A stretch of 64,000 nt of DNA from Branchiostoma floridae (Eukaryota > Chordata > Leptocardii > Amphioxiformes > Branchiostomatidae), in the NCBI RefSeq assembly GCF_000003815.2, contig NC_049993.1, forward strand, positions 11,250,778-11,314,777, given 5' to 3'. Position numbers and translations under genes: made by a program. Below are positions 11,743-23,248 of this stretch, one piece after another. Numbering within the stretch: position 1 is the stretch's first letter; the number at the start of each line of letters is the position of its first letter. The notes below the pieces were generated by a model. That model saw nothing but the letters and a program-made list of their open reading frames with translations. It ran no database searches and was not told the origin of the DNA.

Positions 11743-14700
11743 TCAGTGTCTGAGAACGTTGGAGGAGGTCTTGACGGCTGGCACACGCCTGAAAAATGAA
11801 AGAAAGTTTAGATAAAGATGGAAAAGGAGGTTATAGGTCATCTGTATGACAGCGATTTCCAACAACACCAACACTTGTAATACAAACAACAATATAATCA
11901 AGAAAAGGTCATCAACCAAATATCGCTTTCCTCTAGTTATTTGATAGAAACACCTTTGTATGACGAACATATTAAAGAATGTACACACACATCAAAAGGG
12001 TTATCTTAATCAAATACAACTGGAATAGCCGGTATTATATCCTGAAACGTTTATAAGAGTCCATCATAAATGAAAAGCTCAGTTCTTACCCCATATATTG
12101 CATGACGTAGTTCCAGGGGTCACGTGATGCCAGTTCGTGCCGGTCCCGCAATGGAGGAGGATTCCCAGCTTTCTGATGCACCCTGGGAACGGCAGCAAAA
12201 GTGAACATTATATTTTTGAGAAGAAAAACAGTTGTTAATTCATTAAGAAGCGGAACTTTCGTACTGGTAATGATGGAATCATCATCATATAGATATTTGC
12301 AAAGATTTTAGATGATACGAAGCGGAAAATGTACATGTAAAATGAGTGAGATGTTGACGGATACATCTGACATTCTCTGATTATCTTACGCACGTAGGTA
12401 ACAGAGACTTAACGTTTAATCCCAGCAGATAAATCTAACAATATCATGTCAGCATAAAGTTGTTAGGCATACGGTAATGGGTAGGAATGTCACGATGCAC
12501 TACTACTAGCAGTACATCACCTTGTGGTCTTATACCCAGATATTTATCAGATAAAACCATGCGCAGTTAGGAAAAGGCCAAAGGCAAAGTTGTAAAAAGA
12601 GGTAATGTTGTCCACATGTACCCAAACCTACTTATAACGCACGAGAAGTGATATGTACATGAATGTAGGTGGCGCTGCAAATGACAGCAGCGGCGTTACG
12701 CCGTCGCCTCGCACCGCCCCTAAAACCAACCCAATCCGCGTTTTTAAAAGCCTTAAAGTCATTCAAAATGACAATGAAAACATCTAGACCTGTTTGCGAG
12801 CGTTTATTCGCTTTAAGACTGATGGCCTGTATAGTTTTACATCATTGCATGCCGGGAGGACATACCCCACTAGAGCCCAAGCTGCAGTACCGATCCCGGC
12901 CGCGACCACAAAAGTTGGAATGGCGACCGCCAAATTGCCAAATTTCGGTCTTTTAGGGAATGGGGAAATCGTGAAAGGCTCGAAAGGGGGTTAAAGTTTT
13001 GGAGTCTGTTTCACTTTGTTTTCGAAAAGATGACCATCTGAAATTATTTAATAACGACATTTGAAATATTTCGCAAATATAAGCATGGAATATTTGATCA
13101 TAAGTGACATATATCCTTCGCATTTTACCAAAAGATGTGGTCGAGTGTACATTCACTGTAAGTTTTCACTTTTTAAAGGGCTACCACGTCCAAATTTCAA
13201 TCCTACTTTGTGAAACAAGAAGGCGTTGAGCTAATGTAACAGTGATATTGTCTGTTTATACACAATAAATCCAAATTTCCTTTCAAAATGCTGTAAGGTG
13301 TGTGGATTCCCTAACTGTGCAATATAACCTCAGACGTCTGGGGGAGCTGCTTGGTGGGCTGACTTTTTGACATGGTCTAAACAATGGTCTAAATCATCTT
13401 ATTCTTTCTACACTACTGACAAAAACTCCTTACCCGTCCCGACTGGGTCTCGAGTTCACCCTTTGCCCCGGGTCACAAACGTCATGTTGCCCGAGGGCGT
13501 GTTTGCTGTGTGCCCTCGGGCTCTGCTCGGACTGTGTCCTGAGGTCCCCACTCCGCTGTTTGGTCGGTTCGTACATGTTGGAGTACGAGCTCTTCCATCG
13601 GCGGGGAGGACTCGCAGTAGGGGAAGTGCTGATCTAGAAACAAAAATGTAATTGTTATCGTCTGCTTTTAAGACGAAAAGGTTAGATATTTCTCTTATTA
13701 AACCCTACTTCACAATTTAGATCCTTTTCTAAAATCAAGCAAGAAAATCATCAGTCTAGGAAATCAAGCATGACAATCCTCTAGGAATTCACTTAAAACA
13801 TTGAACCGTCCCTCAAACTACATTAATATTAGCCGAAAGGATGAGTAAAAGTTAATCTTATATACTGAAACGTTACGGCTCCAGATGTCTTACTTGGGGG
13901 ATGACTGCGGTTAGCTGAGGAATGAATTCACTCTACTATAAACTACATTGAAACAGCAAATACTCAATTACTTTCAATTGCACAATTACAAGTTTATAAT
14001 TAAAACATTGACACTGTAAGTGACGTATACCCACCTCCGCTTGTGTGGCAGGATTACCCAGCCTCCTTTGCACGATGTCCCGCGCTCTCTGCAGTGGCGT
14101 TTTCAAATGGTGAGGGCGAAATGCCGGAGGTCCGTTCGTATTCTGTAGAAACAAGATATATCTCATCGAGTTAGATATGAGACAATCACTACGGCATTGA
14201 CAGAGACAAAGTTGGAATCAACATACGCTTTAAAAAGTCTTGCAACGTGAACTTGTTAGCAATATAACGTTATGACATGATCAATTTATCTATAAACGTA
14301 CATAAATAGAACTAATTACCTCCATGAAATGTCATGGAATGGAGGTTACATTTTCTGTTATGTGTCTCTGTCTGTGTAGATGATTACTCAAGAACGGCTG
14401 GATGGATTGGTTTCATACTTGTTGTGTTGGTGGGGTGTGATGAAAGCTCGAATCGATGAGATTTTGGGAGCCGTATCTGTCGTTATAATCGATGTAATAA
14501 TATCAGAAATCACCCCTATATCTGCGAAATATTGGAACAGGCATGTCCCGGTGACGTATGTAGGTCAGGTAATTAATCACCCGTGGGCCATGTAGCCAGC
14601 AGCTAACAGTTGCTCAAGAACGGCTGGATGGATTGGTTTCATACTTGTTGTGTTGGTGGGGTGTGATGAAAGCTCGATCTGTCGTTATAATCGATGTAAT

Positions 14701-17700
14701 AATATCAGAAATCACCCCTATATCTGCGATATATTGGAACAGGCATCGTGCTTTAAGTGTTTGTTAATGGGCTTAGCTCCAAGCAGATAGTGAGGTGATT
14801 TGTATGACAGCTGTTTGGGGAACCCCGAGTTTTTTTAAATATGATAATTAGTTTTATTTATGTCTGCTTAGCATATCATGGAGATGTGAAGCGTAAGTAT
14901 AATTGAAGAAGTTGAGGTACATTTGACGGTAATGCTTAACAGGTATGGATGTCTCACATACTGTACTGCTGATTTGAGTGACATGGTGATTAAAATGCCA
15001 TTAGGTCCTCTCATCTTAGATGGGTTGGGTGTCAGAAGTTTTATGGGCGATACAGATGTTCTGATTTCGTTACGATAAGGGACAGTTGTTAGTTGTCTCT
15101 TTCGTAGCCAATGGTACTTGTTTTTTAGCAGACGGGGTTGGCGTCAAGTATTCATCTTACAGTTGGTGTAGGGCTATCAGAGGAAAGTGTGCATCTCGTT
15201 TTTGTACCGTGTGAACAGCTGATGTTATGACATATTGTTGGAAAATCAAATCACCATCTGACTAAAGTTGGCCACATCCCTTCTTCTTTCTGAGTTTCCC
15301 AACTTCCTCCCACCACACCGCTCTGAGGCACATAGTCGAACCTCAATAATGCTGACAACCTTAGACAGTTTAAATGCCAAACATCAAGCTTAAGGAACAC
15401 CACGCTACCATATGCCGTCGACCTCTTAAACGCACATTACACAATTAAGTGTCACATTTTAATAATTACTAATCAGATGGACATCCTCTGTGTCATTAAA
15501 TAAATACACCACTACTTTCCCATAACATTTATAACCATTACTCTCAAATACAACCGACTATAAACATACATACCATCCACAAAAAAGCAATAAATATTTC
15601 ATGGAGGTATGAGGTCCCCGAACTCTAGTCTGATAGTCCTATTGTTGAAACATTTTAAAGAAATGTGTTGATAAGAACTATGTCCGAACTTATCTTAAGA
15701 TCTTTTAAGAATTTTCTGTAACGCATTCCAAAGGGTGAGCATCTAAACACTAACCTGATCTCTTAATTTCTCGAGGTCTATCCCGTCTTTGACTATAATG
15801 ACGTCACCCTGGTACATAGGAGGTGTGCTCCAGCCGGTCAGGTCGTCCTCCCGCCAACCCTGTTGTAGAGAAATCTTTGTTGGAGTTCCGGACACATCCG
15901 GGGCCTTTAGTTTCCTTCCCGGCAGGCCTCGCTGTACAGATATCCCATCAGGCAACACGTCTCTGATTGGGTAGTTGCTGGGACTTACGGCTCCATCCCC
16001 AAACTTAGAATCTCTCCCTCCATCCTTAGAAGTCTCCTCAGCATCTTCTGCTGTACTTAAACTTGGCGCACTTCTTGATGTCCGAGAGTCTTTCAAATGT
16101 TGAAGATTAGAGACATTTTCGCGGGCGCTGTTGTGAGGTCTGGGCTTGAATGTGGCTCTCTTATTTCTGCTGTACCTGGCAAAAATGTCCGTCGGCAAGT
16201 CTTGGTCATCATCATTACTCACGCTCTCTGCAAAGCTCCGAGCCCACGAAGTGAAGAACTTGGCGATGCCGTCACTCGGGAATGTCATTAGGGTAGGGCT
16301 CGGGGAGGGGTTGACAGGCGGGAGCTCGGGGCCCGGGGACCGCTTGGAAGTCCCGCTTTCCTCGGAACTGGACCCCGTGGTTGTCACGGCATCGGACCGG
16401 GAACTCAACGACTTTGAGCCGTCTGATGATTCTATCGTCCGCAGTGTTGAGAACGACGATCCTGACCCCTCTGTTTGCTCCGTTGTAGACGAGGAGAAAG
16501 AAATGCCAGATTCGGGCCTCTGTTTTGGATCCTTTGCCTTCGTGTAGGTGAATCTTACAGAGGGAAGCGACACTTTTTCCACAGGCGACTTTGAAGCTTT
16601 GGTTTCCTGAGTGGACGTCTTCCCATTTTGAATCTTCAAGGCTTCTATTGCTGCCTGCTCATCGTTTACATTTTCGGCAAGATGACCGTTGGGTTCTCTA
16701 GAAACATGACCACTGTCATGATTTCTGCTTGATGATATGCTCAACAGTTTGGAAAATGTGGCAGAATTGATAGATTTTGAGCCTCTTAACTCATCTAGAT
16801 GTTCGTTTCTTGTCGACCCATTTTGGGTTTGCCTGAAATGTGAATTTTCGTTCTTTGCTGATAACTTAATAGTTTGAGTGTTCTGACGGTCAGACTTTTG
16901 CGCTACGAGCTCCTTCTCTATTGCACGTTTCTGGATTGTGAAGTCATCTCTATGCCCTGCGTCATGGTTAGTAACAAGTTGTGTGTCCTCCTTCAGTTCC
17001 TCCGCGAGCGTTACTATGGAGAACTCCCCGGGACTCTGCAGACCCGAACATCTCGTCTCTGTCCTGCACAGGTACTTGGAAGGGATCTTCTCATTTCTCC
17101 GGCTGTTATCTGGAAGGTGGAACGATGAGTAAGTTAGATACAGACAGGTCATTTTCATATCCTTGTTTTTTCCATCAATTGTACTTGTACGCATTTGCTG
17201 TCTTATATGCAAACCTATGGTCTAGTGAAAAACATGAGATATAGGGGAGCTATGTCATAGTTCACTTGTAAGAGAATTCGTATGTTTGTTCTCCACGGAA
17301 AAAAAAATGACTATGATTTGAGGAAGTAATCTGATACGTTTGTGCTGACCGTTATCACACGTGAAAGGAGATATAACGGTTTTCGACAGGAATACTTTTC
17401 TGAGTAAGAAATAGGTACCTCTTTGGAATACAATTTCATTGATCATCTGATAATAAGAGGTTTATGAAACATCGTGAGCAAAAATAAAATATCATGGAAA
17501 TGTGACTTTTGGTTGCGTTGCTTCATGTTGATATTGTACACCTATAAACGACAGTCAACAAGTTCAGAACTTCAGAGAAAGGAGAAGGAGCCTTCATCCT
17601 GGTAAGGGAACGCTTCCGTGGTAAATTGTTTACGATTAATGGCAAAGGCTGATATCAAGGGCCTATATGACATATCTGACACAAGAGAGATACACGGTAA

Positions 17701-20700
17701 TGACTATTTCTATATTCCCGACGACGTATGTGGGTGATGGAAGTTATTGACAAGCCCTTCTATCCTGACCAATAAAAACCGTTCTCCTATATCAGTATTT
17801 GTAACGAGAAGGTCCGGACAACACCAATTAGCGTAATTGGTTCTCACTGACCGGTTCCTCTACTCACACTGACGACTTGTAGTGCCGATTAAAAACTCCT
17901 TAACCCCCCTCGCTACCCCCAGCTTTGTCACAAACACAATGGCGGGGCGTTCCTGGCGTATTTCTCTCGCAAACCAGCGTGACAAGGCCTGTTTCATCGG
18001 ATCAAGGTCACTTGGAACTAGAGAAATGAGTCCCGTTACCGCCATGTTTACTTGTCTAGGGTATGGCTTTAGATTTACCCACGTTGTTTTACTATGTAAT
18101 ACCCATATCTGTATCTTTATTGCAAGAATAAGGATCTACACAGGGATAGCCATGAGGGACTCGCGTTGCAGAGTTTCTTAAAAGAGAGGCAAGAGTTGGG
18201 AAAACTTTCACCCGATCCAAGGCGGACTGTTTGTACCAAACAACAAAATGTGTTGGTTGAAAGGAAAACATGGTGAATAGAAAATGACGACAAGCGAACC
18301 GTACACAAACATGGCAGGTTCCCTTACAGCGAGCACGCACAGGTACAACTGTATGTCCCACCTTGTTTTGCCAGTGATTTTAGACTGTGGTGTGAGTAGT
18401 CACAAAAGAGTGATTAGCGGAAACGTCTTTCTAAAGCATAAAAAAGAACTGTGGAGTAGTTGAAATGCCCAACAAGAAGGGAAATTGTTTCCCACCTTAC
18501 TAAGAGAGGTGAATTTGTCAACGACATAAATACTACACATAATACAGAATATATGATATCTACAGTTCCTCGAAAAGATTAAAGATGTGTTAGTGATATA
18601 TACTGTATCCCGAATTCAATGTAATGTTATATGAGTAACATTGTTTACATTTTTGAATAACAGCACTGTTTTCTTTTTAGGTTTTACAAATAAGTCAAAA
18701 CAACGTAATGAAGTGTTTTGTTTGTCTGAAAACTAACGGGTGTTTATGGTACAAGCACTGATGAAAATGTCACTCTTCCGTATGTCAATTTTTCATTACG
18801 TTACCGGAACAAAGCGTTTACCCACTCTTTAACCGCACTTTTGGCAAAGAGATGATTTTTCTGTGTCTCTGGGTCTCACAATTTCATTCTAGCTAACCAG
18901 TGAATATGGTGAAGGGGGCTTGAGAAACACCCTATGAAACAGCACGGGTGGTATTATTCAATCAACTACCCGTAGTTCCTCTTGAACCCAAATGACGTAA
19001 TATCGTTTCGGGTTACAGAGAGTTATTCCATATTTCGAATTTGCAGACTAGCCTTGAATTAGTTATTGTGGTCAGAGAAAAGATTAAGAAAACACAATAG
19101 CGCCTGTGATCACACGGTACGGAATATTTATAGCGTCGTCATAGCAACATTATCAAGAAATTTCTTGGTATTTCTTTCCCACACAGTACATTGATTGTAT
19201 CTAACAGGTGTTCTAAACAGATGCCAGTTGTTTGAGTAAAAGACCATTGTCAATTCTACCTTAGGCCACTACACTACGTCTACGTCATTAGTCCGCCAAA
19301 CATATCATCCAGATGTGCTATTGTCTTTGTTCAAGGTTACAGAAATATGAAGGACTAAGGTACGTCATCGATGCCTTCCATTCAAATTAACAGGTGGTGC
19401 CTCATTAGCATAACGGATTTTACTTACTCGGTCTGTTCTGTGAGGTTTGTTTCGCCCATACGTCTAAACCTGGAAGATAAAGGAAACAGTTATCTATAGA
19501 TAGAATCATAAGCTTTAAGTCTAACATGTAATAGTATCTTTAAAACAAACGAAAACAAACGGAATTGGCGTGGATTTGTTTCTAAAACCAGTTAAGTATC
19601 GTAGGCTTTCATAGCCTTTAAGTCTAACATGTAATAGTATCTTTAAAACAAACGAAAATCACAAACTGCTGTTCTATCAGGACATGGCGTGGATTTGTTT
19701 CTAAAGCCAGTAAAGCCTGTACACACTCAAGACAAAAAATTACAAATAAGCAGGTATGTGTTGTCCCGGGACCCCCAAAACATTTGTACAAATACCTACC
19801 TAATTGGCAGTATAGGGTAATTACTTGGTAAGACCCATGATTAAAAAATGTTACAGATAAAGTTGGAAGTCTCTTGGTGCATTGTTAACAGGAAAGGTAT
19901 GTCACCAATGGGATTAAAACTTTTCAATAGGGGCAGTTTATCATCAGTAAGAACAGGTTTATAAGACAGGATACAGTAGAATGTGCCCAATTGTTCGTGA
20001 AGTGTATACACGCACGACCCTACTGGACTCTGAGATTGGGGATTATGGACGGATTTGTAACCGTTATGTGACGTAGTTACTAAGTAGTTGCATGATTGAC
20101 TACACATCACCGTGTACAAACATGTATGCACAGCACAAAAAAAACAATGAGGAAAAAACACGACGCTGTGCTAAATTCTTACCAGCTCTTATTGAAAATG
20201 AATATTTTGACCTCGTACATAGAGAGCAAACAGACATATCTGAAAATTAACTTCGATGCCATTGAAAACGGTCAATTTGAAAAATGATTTTGTTTGAGAA
20301 CAATAAAGATATTTTACACAATTTCTAGTTTGTACGTACATCGAAAATCGGGTTCCGTCAGGGCCACATGTATGTGTCATGGTAATAGATCAGCAGTGAA
20401 ATAAAACCATTACAAGTAAGTGGAGTGGTAAAATTACACCATATTTCTCAGACAATTACACTCCATAGTTACATATCTGTCGACGGTACAACTTTATTTT
20501 GGCAAGAACCAAACACGGGAATCAGAGCGTATCTTAAGGTGCGCATCTGCGTATGCTTGAGGAAAGGTGACGACGGGCAAGTAAGGTGTAACTTGGTGCA
20601 ATGCTTTGTTATATGGCAGCCTAGAATATGCATATAATCTCTGCTGGTGTCCGCCAATATAGATTCATTCAACGACAATTCAAGGTTCAGACAAAGCCAT

Positions 20701-23248
20701 GTTCAAGTACAACAGGCGTGCCATGAACACGACTTTGCACCTTCCCATGACAACAAACGGCATACTTGTTCTGTGACAACTATGGCGAGTCTTTTGTTCT
20801 CTCTTGGAGGGAAGTATCCATGTTGTTTTGCCGACCACGGCACCATTGTAGCGTTTGTTTGTGATTTGCCATATTCTGTAACCGTTTAAGCTCCCCCTTT
20901 TGTTCTGATGAACGTGAACAAGCCCAGAGCAAAATTGTTTCAACATTTTTTACTACACGGGTTTGTTTTGGGCAGCTAGTTCCTGTAGGTGTTTTTCTCG
21001 CTGGACGACGGTCTGTCTTTGTGTTCAGGACTTGTTTTGTGCCGTTTCTCTTGTCTCACGCTGACAACTCTACTGGAGTGTCCTCAGAAGGCCTTTCTTC
21101 TGTGGGTATCTAAGGCGGTGGACTCTGGTTTTCTGTTGCAAAACTAACAGCGTGTGTGTGTAATGTCAACAATAACACCTCACTCTAGGTGGCAGGGAAT
21201 CGATGCCAGTATAGCCACACCATAACACCACAGTTAAGGCTGGAATTAGGTCAGTTTTGGGGTGGAGTTTTCAGTCGTGTTCTTAGGAAAGAGTTGCATT
21301 TAACTATAAAATGTGTATTGTAATGTGTATGAAATTGTAGGGTTAGGCATACTTCGTTACCACGCCTATATAATATTTATGTAACTGAAAACTTACTCAG
21401 GTCGTCAAAGTCTGTACTGACGTCCCATCCCGAGAATTTCTCAAACGGCTGAGAAGCCCTGAAAATAAAGCAATGAATAAAGCAATTACAACACCACTAG
21501 GGCATGATTAACGCTTGTGAATGAATTATTATACTCATTATGGTTTGCTTCGTTCCATGAGTAAACAAGGAAGCCACATTCTTGAGTGTGCTTAGCAAAC
21601 AAGTACAAACGTATTGGTGCGACGTGTACCGAAGCACATTCTTTACAGGGCCTTCTACAATGGTACGATTCATGTCTACCTGTACCGTTGAAAATCACAT
21701 ACTTGGGTTCAATGTCAAAGTCGCTTTCATGTACTGTAACTAGGGACAATAACACTAATCTTTTAACGAGAAATGAATGGATCGAGGGACTTGGGGACTC
21801 AAATCAGCGTGGAATCTAGTACAATACCCCATCAAAGGGATCTTGCTGGGATCTGCCTAATAACTGCTTAATTAGTCCATTAAGCCTTGATAAATATGTT
21901 TTTCTCCGACAGCCATTGAGACACATTAGAAGGGTATTTGACAAACTGTTCTGAGGGCAGGCCGGTTTTCTGTCAGACCGACATTGATCATACATTCGTC
22001 ATGTCCGTTTTACCCAGGTGTTAACCAAGGCGCAAACTTTGTTATAATTGTAGTCATAACAGAGTCTTGCCAACCCCCCTTATTTGCTGTGGGCGCCACT
22101 CCAGGCTATGGCACGGTTGGGTAAATAAAGAGGGGAAAACTTTGGCCTGTATTGTCCCACCAGTTCTTAGTAAAGCTTCTTGAGGCCACGACAAGCTTCT
22201 TAAGGACTTGGAGACCTTTCTTGTTGTGATTTGAGCCTTATGAAGTTAAACCTCCGAGTTTTATTGGGCTTGCAATGTTTTCTTAAAGTCGTTTTAACGA
22301 CTTTAAGACAACTAATGGGCTTAGATTTGACTTTTGACTTGCTGTTTTGATTTTCCACATATTTTAGCTGTGACTAACGCGAGAGTGCAGCAAAACATTT
22401 AGCGTTACTGTGTTGTGATTTTTTTCAGTCCTGGTTACATTTAGGAGAACGAACGTTGAAACTTGGCAACGTTGAGGCCTTCATATTTGTTCAATCAGTG
22501 GTCTCATTATATACTCAACATTGAAAATCATTTATTAATGATTATCTAAAGGGCAACGATTATCAGAAAACCTAGTTTTATTATCCCTTGTCTAGGCATG
22601 TTTCTTATCAAATACAACCTTAGCTAATAGATATGTCTAATATGAAGAGAACACATGTACAGGAAATTCATGTCACTGAAAACAGCATGAAGAAACGCTG
22701 CCTGACATGAATAGACTATACGTCGTAACTTTTCGCTTCGGTAACATTCAACACTAAAGCTGTGTACGGTAGCAGAGGTCAAGTGATAACCGTCTTAGAG
22801 ATTCAAATATGCAACGATGGCTCATATACCTTACAGCATTCAATCACTAGTATTGTGGTGAAATACATGTATAAACCTCGAAAGATAGTTAAAGCTCAAA
22901 ATTGGACGAAAACACAAAACTTTCGTGTCGGTAATGGAATCTCTGTGGATTACGAAAGTCAACAAAGATCACTTCCTACTCACATTTATTGACCTATTTA
23001 GAACATAATGACCAGACCGAAGTGGTAGTTGATGGAACAATGACTACTTATGGTTATTATGATATAAAACATATCACCTATTACACAAATCACCTGTAGG
23101 GTCGCCCAGCCGTGCAACTTTCCCCAGGCCTGTATCGTGTAAATACCTGGCCGACAGGTGGAACGACTTACCTGTGCTTCGCCCTCTCAGACGCCTTCTT
23201 CCCTGCTGTTGGTTTGTCCTCTTGCCTGGCGGTACCGAACCTGGCCAT
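11743..23248 (-). CDS. Uncharacterised, mostly disordered protein; complete, 8 coding exons, 660 aa
   Basis: Exons in transcript order: 23172-23248, 21397-21458, 19428-19469, 15755-17109, 14035-14142, 13434-13633, 12090-12182, 11743-11788. Together they give 1983 nt with matched phases at all seven junctions and a TGA stop. The start ATG has a favourable context (ATCAATGG). I do not recognise the family. Residues 1-60 are basic, then carry an ordered-looking acidic/aromatic patch with FSGWDVSTDFDDL and DVWAKQTSQ. The large exon encodes about 450 residues rich in Ser, Thr, Glu, Lys and Pro with no cysteine-rich, transmembrane or enzyme motif. A second conserved-looking segment runs from GDVIIVKDGIDLEKLRDQ through PHHLKTPLQRARDIVQRRLG. 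No signal peptide is seen, so an intracellular scaffold or linker role is a guess. The downstream partial duplication may supply another C-terminus. Confidence 0.75.
12090..12182 (-). CDS. Exon 7 of the disordered-protein gene, intact copy
   Basis: This 93-nt exon is bounded by CCCAG and GTAAGAAC and encodes a basic/proline segment ending DPWNYVMQYM. It enters in phase 2 and leaves in phase 2. It is listed separately because its tandem copy at 9557-9605 carries a 44-bp deletion. Confidence 0.7.
13434..13633 (-). CDS. Exon 6 of the disordered-protein gene
   Basis: This 200-nt exon lies between TTTCTAG and GTAAGG on the minus strand and joins both neighbours in frame. It encodes a Ser/Arg/Pro-rich stretch (…SPPRRWKSSYSNMYEPTKQ…). 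The plus-strand reading frame over the same bases is an unsupported shadow. Its 3' edge marks the right boundary of the tandem duplication. Confidence 0.7.
14315..15629. mobile_element. TIR element, copy 1 (intron 4 of the disordered-protein gene)
   Basis: It starts ATTACCTCCATGAAAT and ends ATTTCATGGAGGTA followed by TGAGGTCCCCGAACTCTAGT, so the two ends are inverted repeats of each other. Copy 2 at 62888-63972 has the same ends and the shared internal motif CTCAAGAACGGCT…GGTTTCATACTTG. This copy also holds an internal direct duplication (about 14386-14520 and 14612-14745). No transposase ORF is visible, so it is non-autonomous. Confidence 0.7.
17868..18045 (-). CDS. Probable alternative first coding exon of the disordered-protein gene
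   Basis: An ATG in a good context (AACATGGCGG) opens 59 codons of ordinary-looking protein (MAVTGLISLVPSDLDPMKQ…). The exon ends at a strong donor, T/GTGAGT. It leaves in phase 1, exactly the phase in which the large exon at 17109 is entered, so it would splice straight to that exon and give a 659-residue isoform. It lies inside the intron between exons 3 and 4, implying a second promoter. No transcript data support it here. Confidence 0.5.
19505..19720. repeat. ~105-bp tandem duplication in intron 2 of the disordered-protein gene
   Basis: The block CTTTAAGTCTAACATGTAAT followed by AGTATCTTTAAAACAAACGA occurs twice, near 19513 and 19617. Each is followed by GGCGTGGATTTGTTTCTAAA. The first copy lacks a short segment present in the second. 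Confidence 0.8.
22281..22308. repeat. Perfect 13-bp inverted repeat, 2-bp loop
   Basis: TCTTAAAGTCGTT is followed by TT and its exact reverse complement AACGACTTTAAGA. It lies in intron 1 of the disordered-protein gene. Its function is unknown. Confidence 0.85.

Noticed and set aside
13367-13651. Plus-strand 94-codon frame
   Set aside because: The minus strand carries a phase-consistent exon with good splice sites; the plus frame has none.
15789-17244. Several plus-strand frames over the large disordered exon
   Set aside because: They are shadows of the 1355-nt minus-strand exon, which is open throughout and phase-matched at both ends.
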